Positions 1-5,650 of a stretch of DNA of 6,253 nt are shown piece after piece. The first letter of the stretch is position 1. Every line of letters begins with the position of its first letter. Source of the stretch: Planctomycetota bacterium (lineage in GTDB: Bacteria > Planctomycetota > Planctomycetia > Pirellulales > Pirellulaceae); the NCBI GenBank assembly GCA_019347795.1, contig JAHWKS010000367.1, positions 1 to 6,253 on the forward strand. Reading direction: 5' to 3'. The notes beneath the pieces were generated by a model. The model was not told where the DNA came from. It made no database searches and saw only the letters and a list, made by a program, of their open reading frames with translations. A program made the position numbers and the translations under genes.

Positions 1-503
1 GTCTGAACCAGATCCTCGTGCGTCAGCCGAAGATTGAAGAGCAGGTCGCCCGGCTCGATCGCCTGCCCCCGGGTGATGAACACGCCGGTTACCACGCCGG
101 TGAGCGGCGCGGAAACCTGCAGCACGGTTTGGCCGGGCCGCTCGACGACGATCGCCGGCACAGTGACGGTGCGCTCGAAATCCGCCAGTTCCACCGGTCC
201 CACCTGCAAGTTGATGTTCTTCCAGGCCTGGGGGCTCAGGTGCAGCGACGTTAAATCGTCGTGCCCGGGGTGGTCGTCGGAATGAGCGTCTCCCGCGTGA
301 TCTTCGTCGGGGGCGATCACGCTCGGCGAATCGTGATCGCCGGCACTAAAGGCGGAGACAAGTTGCTTCGCCTCCGGCAACCAGGCGCGATGGAAGACCG
401 CGGCGGCGACAACGGCGGCCGCAATCGCCGCGGTGACGAAACTCATCGCGATTGTTTTTGTATTAACGCGAGACGCACGAGAAGCAGACGCGGATGTTTG
501 CAT
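1..503 (-). CDS. Heavy-metal efflux RND periplasmic adaptor (CzcB/CusB-like), N-terminal part, cut by window edge
   Basis: This is the membrane-fusion (HlyD-type) adaptor that links an inner-membrane RND metal pump to an outer-membrane channel. The frame is open from an ATG at 503 to the left edge, giving 167 complete codons. Residues about 19-38 are a hydrophobic, Ala/Val-rich anchor or signal segment after a short Arg/Lys-containing head. Residues 56-83 are rich in His, Asp and Glu (His57, 69, 74, 78, 81), as is common in metal-specific adaptors. Residues 84-118 fit the start of the adaptor core, including SPQAWKNINLQVGPVEL. Residues 119-160 fit the first half of the lipoyl-like domain (VERPGQTVLQVSAPLTGVV, then RGQAIEPGDLLF). 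No Shine-Dalgarno is obvious. Met20 is an alternative start, but it would clip the positively charged head and also lacks an SD. The gene lies 142 nt after the small Cys/His gene and in the same operon order as czcC. The family call is firm; the metal specificity is unknown. Confidence 0.9.
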   Translation of the reverse strand, partial: MQTSASASRASRVNTKTIAMSFVTAAIAAAVVAAAVFHRAWLPEAKQLVSAFSAGDHDSPSVIAPDEDHAGDAHSDDHPGHDDLTSLHLSPQAWKNINLQVGPVELADFERTVTVPAIVVERPGQTVLQVSAPLTGVVTGVFITRGQAIEPGDLLFNLRLTHEDLVQ

Positions 504-645
504 GATTTCCCACCGCGGTGGAAGCGAACGAGAGTAGAAGCATTGCATTGCGCTGCAAAACACCGTTAAAACGCGAGCAGCGCGAACGCGAGAGTCGTTG
601 CGCAATCGCCTTTGGGGACGAACGCAACCGGCTACGCTTGGGAAA
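504..645 (-). other. Intergenic spacer with a bulged hairpin (possible attenuator or processing site)
   Basis: This is the 142-nt gap between the small Cys/His gene and the adaptor gene. On the transcribed strand, 603-580 can fold into an 8-bp stem with one bulged base: gcgc plus aacg pair with cgtt plus gcgc, with G584 bulged and a 7-nt loop. A short run of four T's follows about eight bases later, so it is at best a weak terminator or attenuator. A second 5-bp stem (ttgca/tgcaa) is at 543-558. A 12-bp perfect palindrome, ccaccgcggtgg, sits at 510-521, six bases ahead of the adaptor ATG, where it could hinder or regulate ribosome access. No promoter consensus was recognised. Confidence 0.35.
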
Positions 646-1119
646 TCAGATCAGCAAGACTTCCAGCAATAGATGCGCCCGAAGCGGGCGCGGCGCAGCA
701 TGGCCTAAGAGACGCTCTTCGTGGGCTGCCGGAGCGAGAGCATTGCCGGCGGCGTCCAGCGCGGCGGCGGCAAGCATCACATCGAACGGGGCGCTGGGGC
801 CGCTCAAGTCAACCGCCGGCGCCTTCTCCATCAGAACCGACACGCACTTGGCGCCGTGGCACTGGTGATCGTCCTGGACGGGATGCTGCGGGGCGTGGTC
901 CCTCGCCGCCGCGACGCAAGCCGCCGGGCGCCCTTCATCCGCGGTCGCGGGGCGTCTCCGCTCGACACGCACGTGCGCTGCGCACACGCAACTCGTGGCC
1001 GCCATCGACGATGCTTCACCCGCGACATCTCCGACGGCAAGGGCATGATGCCGGCAGCAACCGAACACCGTGTGCACGGCGGTTGCGAACGTCAGCAGAA
1101 AGACGAAGCACGTTTGCAT
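646..1119 (-). CDS. Small exported Cys/His-rich protein within the metal-efflux operon (putative metal-binding accessory)
   Basis: This 157-aa protein is not a family I can name firmly. It resembles small Cys/His-rich exported proteins that I recall lying between czcC- and czcB-type genes in planctomycetes. Residues 1-16 are hydrophobic (MQTCFVFLLTFATAV) and look like a signal peptide. They are followed at once by VFGCCRHH (Cys21, Cys22, His24, His25); VFGC is a poor lipobox, so a lipoprotein is possible but unproven. Further ligands are Cys44-x-Cys46, His49, Cys68, His75, His79, and a cluster HQCHGAKC (His85, Cys87, His88, Cys92). The C-terminal third is Ala/Leu-rich with scattered His. I chose the ATG at 1119 because it gives the signal peptide; the open frame extends to 1371 but that stretch is basic, not signal-like and spans the putative promoter. 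No clear SD is present. A role in periplasmic metal capture or delivery to the pump is inferred from the ligands and position only. Confidence 0.72.
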   Translation of the reverse strand: MQTCFVFLLTFATAVHTVFGCCRHHALAVGDVAGEASSMAATSCVCAAHVRVERRRPATADEGRPAACVAAARDHAPQHPVQDDHQCHGAKCVSVLMEKAPAVDLSGPSAPFDVMLAAAALDAAGNALAPAAHEERLLGHAAPRPLRAHLLLEVLLI

Positions 1120-1170
1120 GATTGCGACGGTTGGACCGAGGGCGCGGTTTCTTGACCTCCGCACCCTTAA

Positions 1171-1176
1171 ATTATA
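1171..1176 (-). promoter_or_regulatory. Putative -10 box (TATAAT) for the small Cys/His gene
   Basis: The minus strand reads TATAAT, a perfect sigma-70 -10 hexamer, in an otherwise GC-rich stretch. It would place a transcript start roughly 45 bases ahead of the ATG at 1119. No good -35 hexamer sits at 16-18 bp; the nearest TTG-type sequence is about 25 bp away. An inverted repeat lies immediately upstream, which is compatible with an activator- or repressor-controlled promoter. If it is used, the small protein and adaptor can be expressed separately from the upstream outer-membrane factor. Confidence 0.45.
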
Positions 1177-1177
1177 C

Positions 1178-1205
1178 CTTGGTCCCACATCGGCGGAACA
1201 CCAAG
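1178..1205. repeat. Inverted repeat cttggt-N16-accaag abutting the -10 box (candidate operator)
   Basis: The arms cttggt (1178-1183) and accaag (1200-1205) are perfect 6-bp inverted copies separated by 16 nt. The dyad ends one base upstream of the TATAAT box on the transcribed strand, so it covers the region where the -35 element would be. Its geometry is longer than the classic MerR-family dyad, so no regulator family can be assigned. A 6-bp dyad can arise by chance; its location is the main support. Confidence 0.3.
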
Positions 1206-1220
1206 TTTTTCGCAGCCGCC

Positions 1221-1252
1221 CGGCTTTCGCCGTAGCACGACAGTGCGTCGTG
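1221..1252. repeat. Two adjacent small hairpins in the czcC-small gene intergenic region
   Basis: The first hairpin, 1221-1232, is cggc-tttc-gccg. The second, 1236-1252, is cacgac-agtgc-gtcgtg, a perfect 6-bp stem with a 5-nt loop. Neither is followed by a T-run on the minus strand, so they are not typical intrinsic terminators. They may mark the end of the outer-membrane-factor transcript, or be a dispersed intergenic repeat. A further weak stem with a bulge (1321-1335) lies 10 bases after the czcC-like stop. Apart from these, the -10 box and the inverted repeat, I see nothing else in 1120-1345. Confidence 0.3.
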
Positions 1253-1345
1253 GGCGCTGCTGCTCGGAGAGCCGCACACAAGTGGAATACCGCAATCGAA
1301 GCGTCGAGACCGCCAATTTGCCGGAAGCCCTTCGGACCGCGGCCC

Positions 1346-2821
1346 CTATTCACCGGGCAAGTCCGCTTCACCCGGCGCTTCGAGGCCGCCGGTCAGGAGC
1401 AGGCCGTCCAGTTCGGCGGCCGCCGTTCGCAGCTCGATGACCGCCTCCAGGTACTTGAGCCGCGTTTCGAAGTAGCTGCGCCGGGCGGTGAGGACGCGGA
1501 GAAAGTCGAGCTGGGCGCCCTCATACGCCTCGGTGGTCAGGTCGAGCGTCTCCTGCACGCGAGGCAGAATCGTCGCCTGATAGATCTCCACCTGAGCGCG
1601 GGCGGCGGCGTAACGGCGCCAAACTTCAGCCAGTCGCCGCTGGAGAACCCGCTCGATCCGCTCCACTTCGTCCATCGCCTGCCGTAACTCGGCGGCTGCC
1701 GCGGAGATCGCCCCCTGGTTACGATCGTACAGCGGCAGGGGCAGTTGCACCTGCGCGGAGTAAAGCGTGTCATCCGAGCTGAAGTCGTACTGCGAGCCGA
1801 CCTGGACGTTCACGTTGGGAATCGGCTCGACTTGCTCCCGCTGCAAACGCGCGCGGGCCTGGGCGACGCGGGCTTGGGCGATTTGCAGAAGCGGGTTCCC
1901 CGCCAAGAGCCGTTCGTAGAACGTACACCACTCCAGCAGCAGCAATTCTTCTTCCAGAAGCCCCGACAGCGGCGCACATGGAAGCTCAACGACTCCCACC
2001 ACCGCCGCCAACTGCTGCCGGGCGGCGAACTCCCGCTGCCGCGCCGTTTCCAACAACAGCCTTACATTCGCCAGCTCCACCTCCGACTGCAGCACGTCGG
2101 TTCGCGGCGCCTCCAGCGCCCGCTCCAACTGCTGGGCGATCGACACTCCCTGCTCGGCGATCCGCCGCAGCTCCTCGGCCAGCATCACCGTCTGCTGCGC
2201 GCCGAGCGCCTCGTAGAAGCGGATTCGCACTTCGGTCAGGACGCGAAGCTGCTGCGCTTCCATTTCCCACACGGCGCGGTCGACCGCGCGAGCCGCCGCC
2301 GCCCGGCTCCAGTCCAGCTTTCCGCCCGTGACGAACGTCTGCGAGACGAAGCCTCCCTGCTGTCCCGCCTGACCGTCGGCGTTGATCTCATTCCCGGCGT
2401 AGCCGACCTGCGGGTTGGGATACAAACCCGATTGCACCCACCGCCCCCGCGCCTCGGCAACGTCGGCGGCCGCCTGCCGAAGCGTGGGATTGCTCGCCAG
2501 CGCCAACAGCTCCAGCACCTGCAGCGTCGCGCCGCCGATGACCACATCCGGCGCAGGCGCCGGAAGCGGCGCCGCTTCGCCGGGAGGAAGCGGCGGAAGA
2601 AGCTCTTCCGGGGGCGGAGGCGCCTGGTCGGCGCCTTCCTGAACGTACGCTGCCTGGATCACCGCATTCGGCCCTAAGTCGCTGTCCGCCGCCGGGTTCG
2701 GCGCCGGCGCCGCAATGGGCGGAGTCGCCTCGTCCGTGACGGAACCGCTGGGCAGCGAGCGGCAACCTGCCGCCGCCGCGACGGCCAACACAGTCGCAAT
2801 CAGCCGGCGCCATCCAGTCAT
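1346..2821 (-). CDS. CzcC/CusC-like outer-membrane factor of a heavy-metal RND efflux system (TolC family lipoprotein)
   Basis: This 491-aa protein is an outer-membrane channel that forms the exit duct of a tripartite metal pump. Residues 1-20 form a lipoprotein signal peptide: charged head with WRR, hydrophobic run, then AAGC with Cys20 as the lipidated residue. Residues about 24-95 are an unusually long Pro/Ala-rich linker with PPPPEELLPPLPPGE around 68-82. Two OEP repeats follow, roughly 98-277 and 300-475. The first contains a typical SGLYPNPQVGY segment and a TDVLQSEVELANVR helix; the second contains QVQLPLPLYDRNQG and a YEGAQLDFLRVLTARRSY helix. I chose the ATG at 2821 because AGGGGG lies four bases upstream and the signal peptide begins there; the open frame runs up to 2926 but that extension is Arg-rich and not signal-like. 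It heads the efflux gene set, with the small Cys/His gene 226 nt downstream. Confidence 0.93.
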   Translation of the reverse strand: MTGWRRLIATVLAVAAAAGCRSLPSGSVTDEATPPIAAPAPNPAADSDLGPNAVIQAAYVQEGADQAPPPPEELLPPLPPGEAAPLPAPAPDVVIGGATLQVLELLALASNPTLRQAAADVAEARGRWVQSGLYPNPQVGYAGNEINADGQAGQQGGFVSQTFVTGGKLDWSRAAAARAVDRAVWEMEAQQLRVLTEVRIRFYEALGAQQTVMLAEELRRIAEQGVSIAQQLERALEAPRTDVLQSEVELANVRLLLETARQREFAARQQLAAVVGVVELPCAPLSGLLEEELLLLEWCTFYERLLAGNPLLQIAQARVAQARARLQREQVEPIPNVNVQVGSQYDFSSDDTLYSAQVQLPLPLYDRNQGAISAAAAELRQAMDEVERIERVLQRRLAEVWRRYAAARAQVEIYQATILPRVQETLDLTTEAYEGAQLDFLRVLTARRSYFETRLKYLEAVIELRTAAAELDGLLLTGGLEAPGEADLPGE

Positions 2822-2825
2822 CGTT

Positions 2826-2831
2826 CCCCCT
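2826..2831 (-). promoter_or_regulatory. Ribosome binding site deciding the outer-membrane-factor start
   Basis: The minus strand reads AGGGGG, then four bases, then the ATG at 2821. It is the clearest SD-like sequence in the window; the other genes show none. It supports the 491-aa start over the longer open frame. The spacing is slightly short. Confidence 0.6.
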
Positions 2832-2905
2832 GACGCGCCAAGTGCGCGAACCCGGAGCGTATCCCTCAACTCAATGCATCGGATGCGCCGCCTGCGCCGA
2901 TCAAA

Positions 2906-2932
2906 CCGGATATTCCGAAGTCGCACATCCGG
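2906..2932. repeat. Inverted repeat ccggat-N15-atccgg upstream of the efflux operon (candidate operator)
   Basis: Perfect 6-bp arms at 2906-2911 and 2927-2932 are separated by 15 nt, 85 bases upstream of the outer-membrane-factor ATG. The left arm also belongs to a short near-palindrome, cggatattccg. Within the same stretch the minus strand reads TTGTCC, 18 bases, TATCCG, a very weak promoter-like pair. The geometry is similar to the 6-N16-6 dyad ahead of the small Cys/His gene, but the arm sequences differ. The rest of 2822-3014 shows no gene. Confidence 0.25.
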
Positions 2933-3014
2933 ACAACCTTGCCCGCTTTAACGCCGGCCCCCAGCCGCACCCGACCTCCGATCCCCGGTGGTGGTCCAAA
3001 TTTGAGGAGCGCAT

Positions 3015-3050
3015 CCGATCGCAAGCCGAAGCGTTGCGACTTACGATCGG
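3015..3050 (-). terminator. Hairpin at the kinase 3' end (UUCG-loop stem, possible terminator or mRNA-end structure)
   Basis: Just after the kinase TAA (3043-3041), the minus strand can form TCGCAA/TTGCGA (3039-3034 with 3024-3019), extended by a GC pair step around a TTCG tetraloop with one bulged base. The arms CCGATCG (3015-3021) and CGATCGG (3044-3050) form an outer, partly competing 7-bp inverted repeat that encloses the stop codon. No U-run follows, so it is not a textbook intrinsic terminator. UUCG-capped stems are very stable and often occur at transcript ends. Confidence 0.4.
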
Positions 3051-5338
3051 CTCTCCAGTCCCACCTTCCGTAACAGATCGACAAAGCGCGGATGCGAACG
3101 AAGGGGATCGAACGCCGCTTCCACCTTGAGCTCGCTGAGCATCTGGGCGCGCTCGACGCAGGCCTGGTCGAGATAATCAAGGGCCCGCTCGTGCTCTCCC
3201 AATCCGATCGCGACCAAGGCCCGGAACATCGCCGAGACGTGCTGGTTTTGGGATAACTGCTGCAGCTCCTCCAGTGCCTCGTGTGCTTCGGGCCGGCGGC
3301 CCGCCAGTCCGTAGATGTAACCGAGCACCATCACGATCTCCCGGTTGTCGTCCAGCCGCCGGGCCGCCTCGGCTTCGGCAAGTGCCTCCTGCAGTTGCCC
3401 GGCCTGCGCGTATGCCAGGCTGAGAAAATGGTGCGCCACCCAAAAATCTTCGTCCAACTCCAGTATTTTGCGCAGCTCCGCGATCGCCTGGTCGTACTGA
3501 CGCGCGAAGTAATAACCGTGGCGGCCCAGGGTGGCGCGCATGATGAGGGAAAGAGGATCCAGCTCGATTGCCCGCTGGAATGAGGCAATGGCTTCGGGAA
3601 ACTGCCCCATGCACGCCAGGTATTCGCCGTACCACTGGTGCGCGACGGCGTAATTCGGATTCAGCTCTAGCGCGCGGCGGTATTCCCGGCCGGCGCTGGG
3701 CCAGTCCCAATCGTATTCTTTGTGGACCATTCCCAGCGAGACGTGCGCCTCGGCCAGGTCGTCGTCGAGGGCCAGCGCGCGAAGCGCGGCTGCCTTGGCG
3801 CGCGGGTAGGCTTCGCGGAAAGGAAGATACCCCCAGCCGCCGAGATTGACATACGCGTCGGCCATGCCCACAAAAGCAAGCGCGTAAGTCGGATCGAGGT
3901 CGATGGCCTTTTCAAAGAGCTGGATGCTCTTCTTCAACCCCTCCGCCGTCCGCTTGTTCCAGTGCCGCCGCCCCTGCAAGTAGCACTGGTACGCCTCGGG
4001 GTTTTTCGTCTGCGGCCGGTCGAGCCGCCGCTTCTGATCACGCGTCAGGCGCGGGCGAAGATTCTCGGCGATCTCGTGGGCGATCGCCTGCTCCAAAATC
4101 GGGATCTCAGAAAACGGACGATCGTATTTGCCGCTCCAGAGCTGCGACCCATCGGCCGCATCCACCAACTCGGCCTTGACGATCAAGCGATCCTGGCGCT
4201 GAATGAGCTGCCCCGCAAGCACTGCCCGCACCTTCAGCGTGCGGCCGATCTCCCGGACGTCGATCTCGCTTCCTTTATAACGGAACACGGTGCTGCGCGC
4301 CATGACGCGAAGACCGGGGAGTTGCGAGAGAAGATTGATCAGGCTTTCGGTAATGCCATCGCTGAGGTATTCGGCGTCGGGATCGAGGCTTGCATTCGCC
4401 AGCGGCAAGACCGCCAGCGAACCGATGGTCTCCCGGCCGCGCGGGAGCTTCCGGCGGCGCGGCGCCGGCAGAGAAAGCGTCGCCTCGGAACCGTGGAGGA
4501 TCGCCTGCAGGGCAAGACCAAGCTCGCGTGCCGCGGGATACCGATCGCTCGCCTCTTTGGCCAGACAGCGCGCCACGGCCTGTTCGACTTCGCCCGGCGT
4601 CTCGGGCGCCAGGCGCGAGAGGGGCGGCGGCTCGTCGTGCAGAATCGCGACGGCAACCTCCACCGGAGTGCGCCCGCGGAAAGGTTTCTGCCCCGTCAGC
4701 GCTTCATAGAGCACGCAGCCCAGCGAGAAGAGATCGCTGCGGCCGTCGAGCGGCAGCCCTCGTAGCTGCTCGGGCGACATGTATCCCACGGTCCCCACCA
4801 CGTTGCCAGGCATGGTTTCACCCGCCCCGTGAGGTTGCGTCCGGCCTGAGTCCGCAGCGGGGTTTTCCAATCGCGCCAGTCCGAAGTCGAGAATCTTGAG
4901 GCGCCCCTCGTGCGTGACAAACAAGTTCTCCGGCTTGATGTCGCGATGGATAATTCCTTTGGCATGTGCGGCTGCGAGTCCCGCGGCCACAGCCGCGCCC
5001 AATTCCACGGCTTCCCGCCACGGCAGAGACGCGCCGGCCAGACGACCGCGGAGCGTGCTTCCGTCGAGCAGCTCGGTCACGGCAAAGGGCATTCCCTGCT
5101 CGCACCCGATATCGTAGAGAACGAGGATATTGGGATGAGCCAGCGCCGCCACCGCCTTCGCCTCCCGCTCGAAGCGGACCAGTCGATCGGCGTCCCGGGC
5201 GAACCCCTCGGGCACGACCTTTACGGCCACGTCGCGATCGAGACGGATATCCCGGGCGCGGTAAACCTCCCCCATGCCTCCCTGACCCAACGGGGCAAGG
5301 ATCTCATACGGCCCGAGTCTCGTGCCAATGGCGAGCAT
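3041..5338 (-). CDS. Hanks-type Ser/Thr protein kinase with TolB/FlgO-like middle domain and C-terminal TPRs
   Basis: This 765-aa enzyme transfers phosphate from ATP to Ser/Thr residues of unknown targets. Kinase domain, about 11-280: Gly loop LGQGGMGEVY (17-26), Lys40, alphaC Glu59, HPNI (68-71), HRDIKPEN (131-138) with catalytic Asp133, DFG (151-153), SPE in place of APE (188-190), Asp202, and Arg266 in DRYP. All catalytic residues are present, and HRD marks it as an RD kinase whose activation loop (154-187) contains several Ser/Thr. Residues about 305-430 match the TolB-like/FlgO-like module that follows many such kinases (SLAVLPLAN, then YLSDGITESLINLLSQL). Residues about 447-735 form roughly seven TPRs, for example AIASFQRAIELDP. 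The end, DPLRSHPRFVDLLRKVGL, is a common terminal motif of this class. No membrane span separates the kinase from the sensor part, so it is probably cytoplasmic. The start ATG gives the usual GTRLGPYEI opening; no clear SD is seen. Confidence 0.95.
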   Translation of the reverse strand: MLAIGTRLGPYEILAPLGQGGMGEVYRARDIRLDRDVAVKVVPEGFARDADRLVRFEREAKAVAALAHPNILVLYDIGCEQGMPFAVTELLDGSTLRGRLAGASLPWREAVELGAAVAAGLAAAHAKGIIHRDIKPENLFVTHEGRLKILDFGLARLENPAADSGRTQPHGAGETMPGNVVGTVGYMSPEQLRGLPLDGRSDLFSLGCVLYEALTGQKPFRGRTPVEVAVAILHDEPPPLSRLAPETPGEVEQAVARCLAKEASDRYPAARELGLALQAILHGSEATLSLPAPRRRKLPRGRETIGSLAVLPLANASLDPDAEYLSDGITESLINLLSQLPGLRVMARSTVFRYKGSEIDVREIGRTLKVRAVLAGQLIQRQDRLIVKAELVDAADGSQLWSGKYDRPFSEIPILEQAIAHEIAENLRPRLTRDQKRRLDRPQTKNPEAYQCYLQGRRHWNKRTAEGLKKSIQLFEKAIDLDPTYALAFVGMADAYVNLGGWGYLPFREAYPRAKAAALRALALDDDLAEAHVSLGMVHKEYDWDWPSAGREYRRALELNPNYAVAHQWYGEYLACMGQFPEAIASFQRAIELDPLSLIMRATLGRHGYYFARQYDQAIAELRKILELDEDFWVAHHFLSLAYAQAGQLQEALAEAEAARRLDDNREIVMVLGYIYGLAGRRPEAHEALEELQQLSQNQHVSAMFRALVAIGLGEHERALDYLDQACVERAQMLSELKVEAAFDPLRSHPRFVDLLRKVGLESRS

Positions 5339-5436
5339 CGAACCATTCTCAGCAATGGACCGCGAGACCGCAATTTGGCGAACCGGAATTTCGCTTCTCG
5401 TGCCCCAGACGAGGACGCTCCCCGCTGCCCGTTCAT

Positions 5437-5450
5437 CGGCTGTAAAGCCG
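5437..5450. repeat. Small hairpin upstream of the kinase gene
   Basis: The sequence cggct-gtaa-agccg is a perfect 5-bp stem with a 4-nt loop. It lies about 100 bases ahead of the kinase ATG and so could be part of its 5' leader. No T-run follows. Function is unknown and chance occurrence is possible. Confidence 0.25.
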
Positions 5451-5481
5451 CCGGCACAACGTTGACGGCCTCCGTACAGCG

Positions 5482-5494
5482 GATTTTCAAAATC
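5482..5494. promoter_or_regulatory. 13-bp perfect palindrome upstream of the kinase gene (candidate operator)
   Basis: The sequence gattttcaaaatc is perfectly symmetric around a single central C, and it is AT-rich in a GC-rich region. It sits about 145 bases upstream of the kinase ATG, in the 189-nt non-coding gap between the small ORF stop and the kinase. The minus strand reads TTGAAA here, close to a -35 hexamer, but no matching -10 follows at 16-18 bp. It may be a regulator site or part of the kinase promoter; nothing else in 5339-5527 was recognisable apart from the small hairpin. Confidence 0.3.
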
Positions 5495-5527
5495 AGCTCG
5501 CGAAGATGAGCTCTCGCTGCTGGGCGG

Positions 5528-5650
5528 CTACTGAGACGGGCGCCTCAGTTCGCTCGCTTCTCGGGCAGGTTTCGGTGCTTCAACATTGGCTTCTCGATAG
5601 CGCTTGAGGTTCTTGCGACCCTGATTCGCCAGCGCATCGCGGCTGATCAT
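5528..5650 (-). CDS. Short 40-aa ORF overlapping the DUF1080 stop (ATGA), function unknown
   Basis: The ATG at 5650-5648 shares bases with the DUF1080 stop codon (5649-5647), giving an ATGA overlap typical of translationally coupled genes. The frame then runs 40 codons to TAG at 5530-5528. The product starts MISRDALANQGRKNLKRY and continues with a Pro/Glu/Arg-rich tail ending in RRPSQ. It is strongly charged, with no Cys, no signal peptide and no membrane segment; residues 5-22 could form an amphipathic basic helix. No family is recognised. Third codon positions are mostly G/C in the first half and less so afterwards. It could be a real small protein, or a chance frame. A stem overlapping its stop codon suggests the transcript ends here. 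Confidence 0.45.
   Translation of the reverse strand: MISRDALANQGRKNLKRYREANVEAPKPAREASELRRPSQ
5530..5549 (-). terminator. Hairpin at the end of the DUF1080/small-ORF unit
   Basis: Perfect 6-bp arms actgag (5530-5535) and ctcagt (5544-5549) enclose an 8-nt loop, and the hairpin overlaps the last codons and stop of the 40-aa ORF. No T-run follows on the minus strand. It is a candidate 3'-end structure rather than a textbook intrinsic terminator. Confidence 0.3.

Noticed and set aside
504..645. Possible tRNA or small RNA gene in the gap before the adaptor gene
   Set aside because: The stems do not form a cloverleaf and no T-loop motif was seen.
612..1155. Overlapping plus-strand frames across the small Cys/His gene
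   Set aside because: They are Arg/Ala/Pro-rich without start signals or domains, and the minus-strand frame has a signal peptide, metal-ligand motifs and operon context.
1152..1178. Plus-strand promoter-like pair TTGACC and TATACC
   Set aside because: The spacing is 15 bp and no credible plus-strand gene lies downstream.
1120..1371. 84-codon upstream extension of the small Cys/His gene frame
   Set aside because: It would run into the 3' end of the outer-membrane-factor gene and through the TATAAT region, and it would bury the signal peptide in the middle of the protein.
1745..2677. Long plus-strand open frame (310 codons) opposite the outer-membrane-factor gene
   Set aside because: It is an antisense shadow with low-complexity Arg/Gln/Leu content and no family features.
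2822..2926. 35-codon upstream extension of the outer-membrane-factor frame
   Set aside because: It is Arg-rich and lacks signal character, whereas the ATG at 2821 has an SD-like AGGGGG four bases upstream and begins a lipoprotein signal peptide.
3722..4765. Long plus-strand open frame (347 codons) opposite the kinase gene
   Set aside because: It is an antisense shadow of a well-supported kinase, created by high GC content; the translation is Arg/Leu-rich with no recognisable domain.
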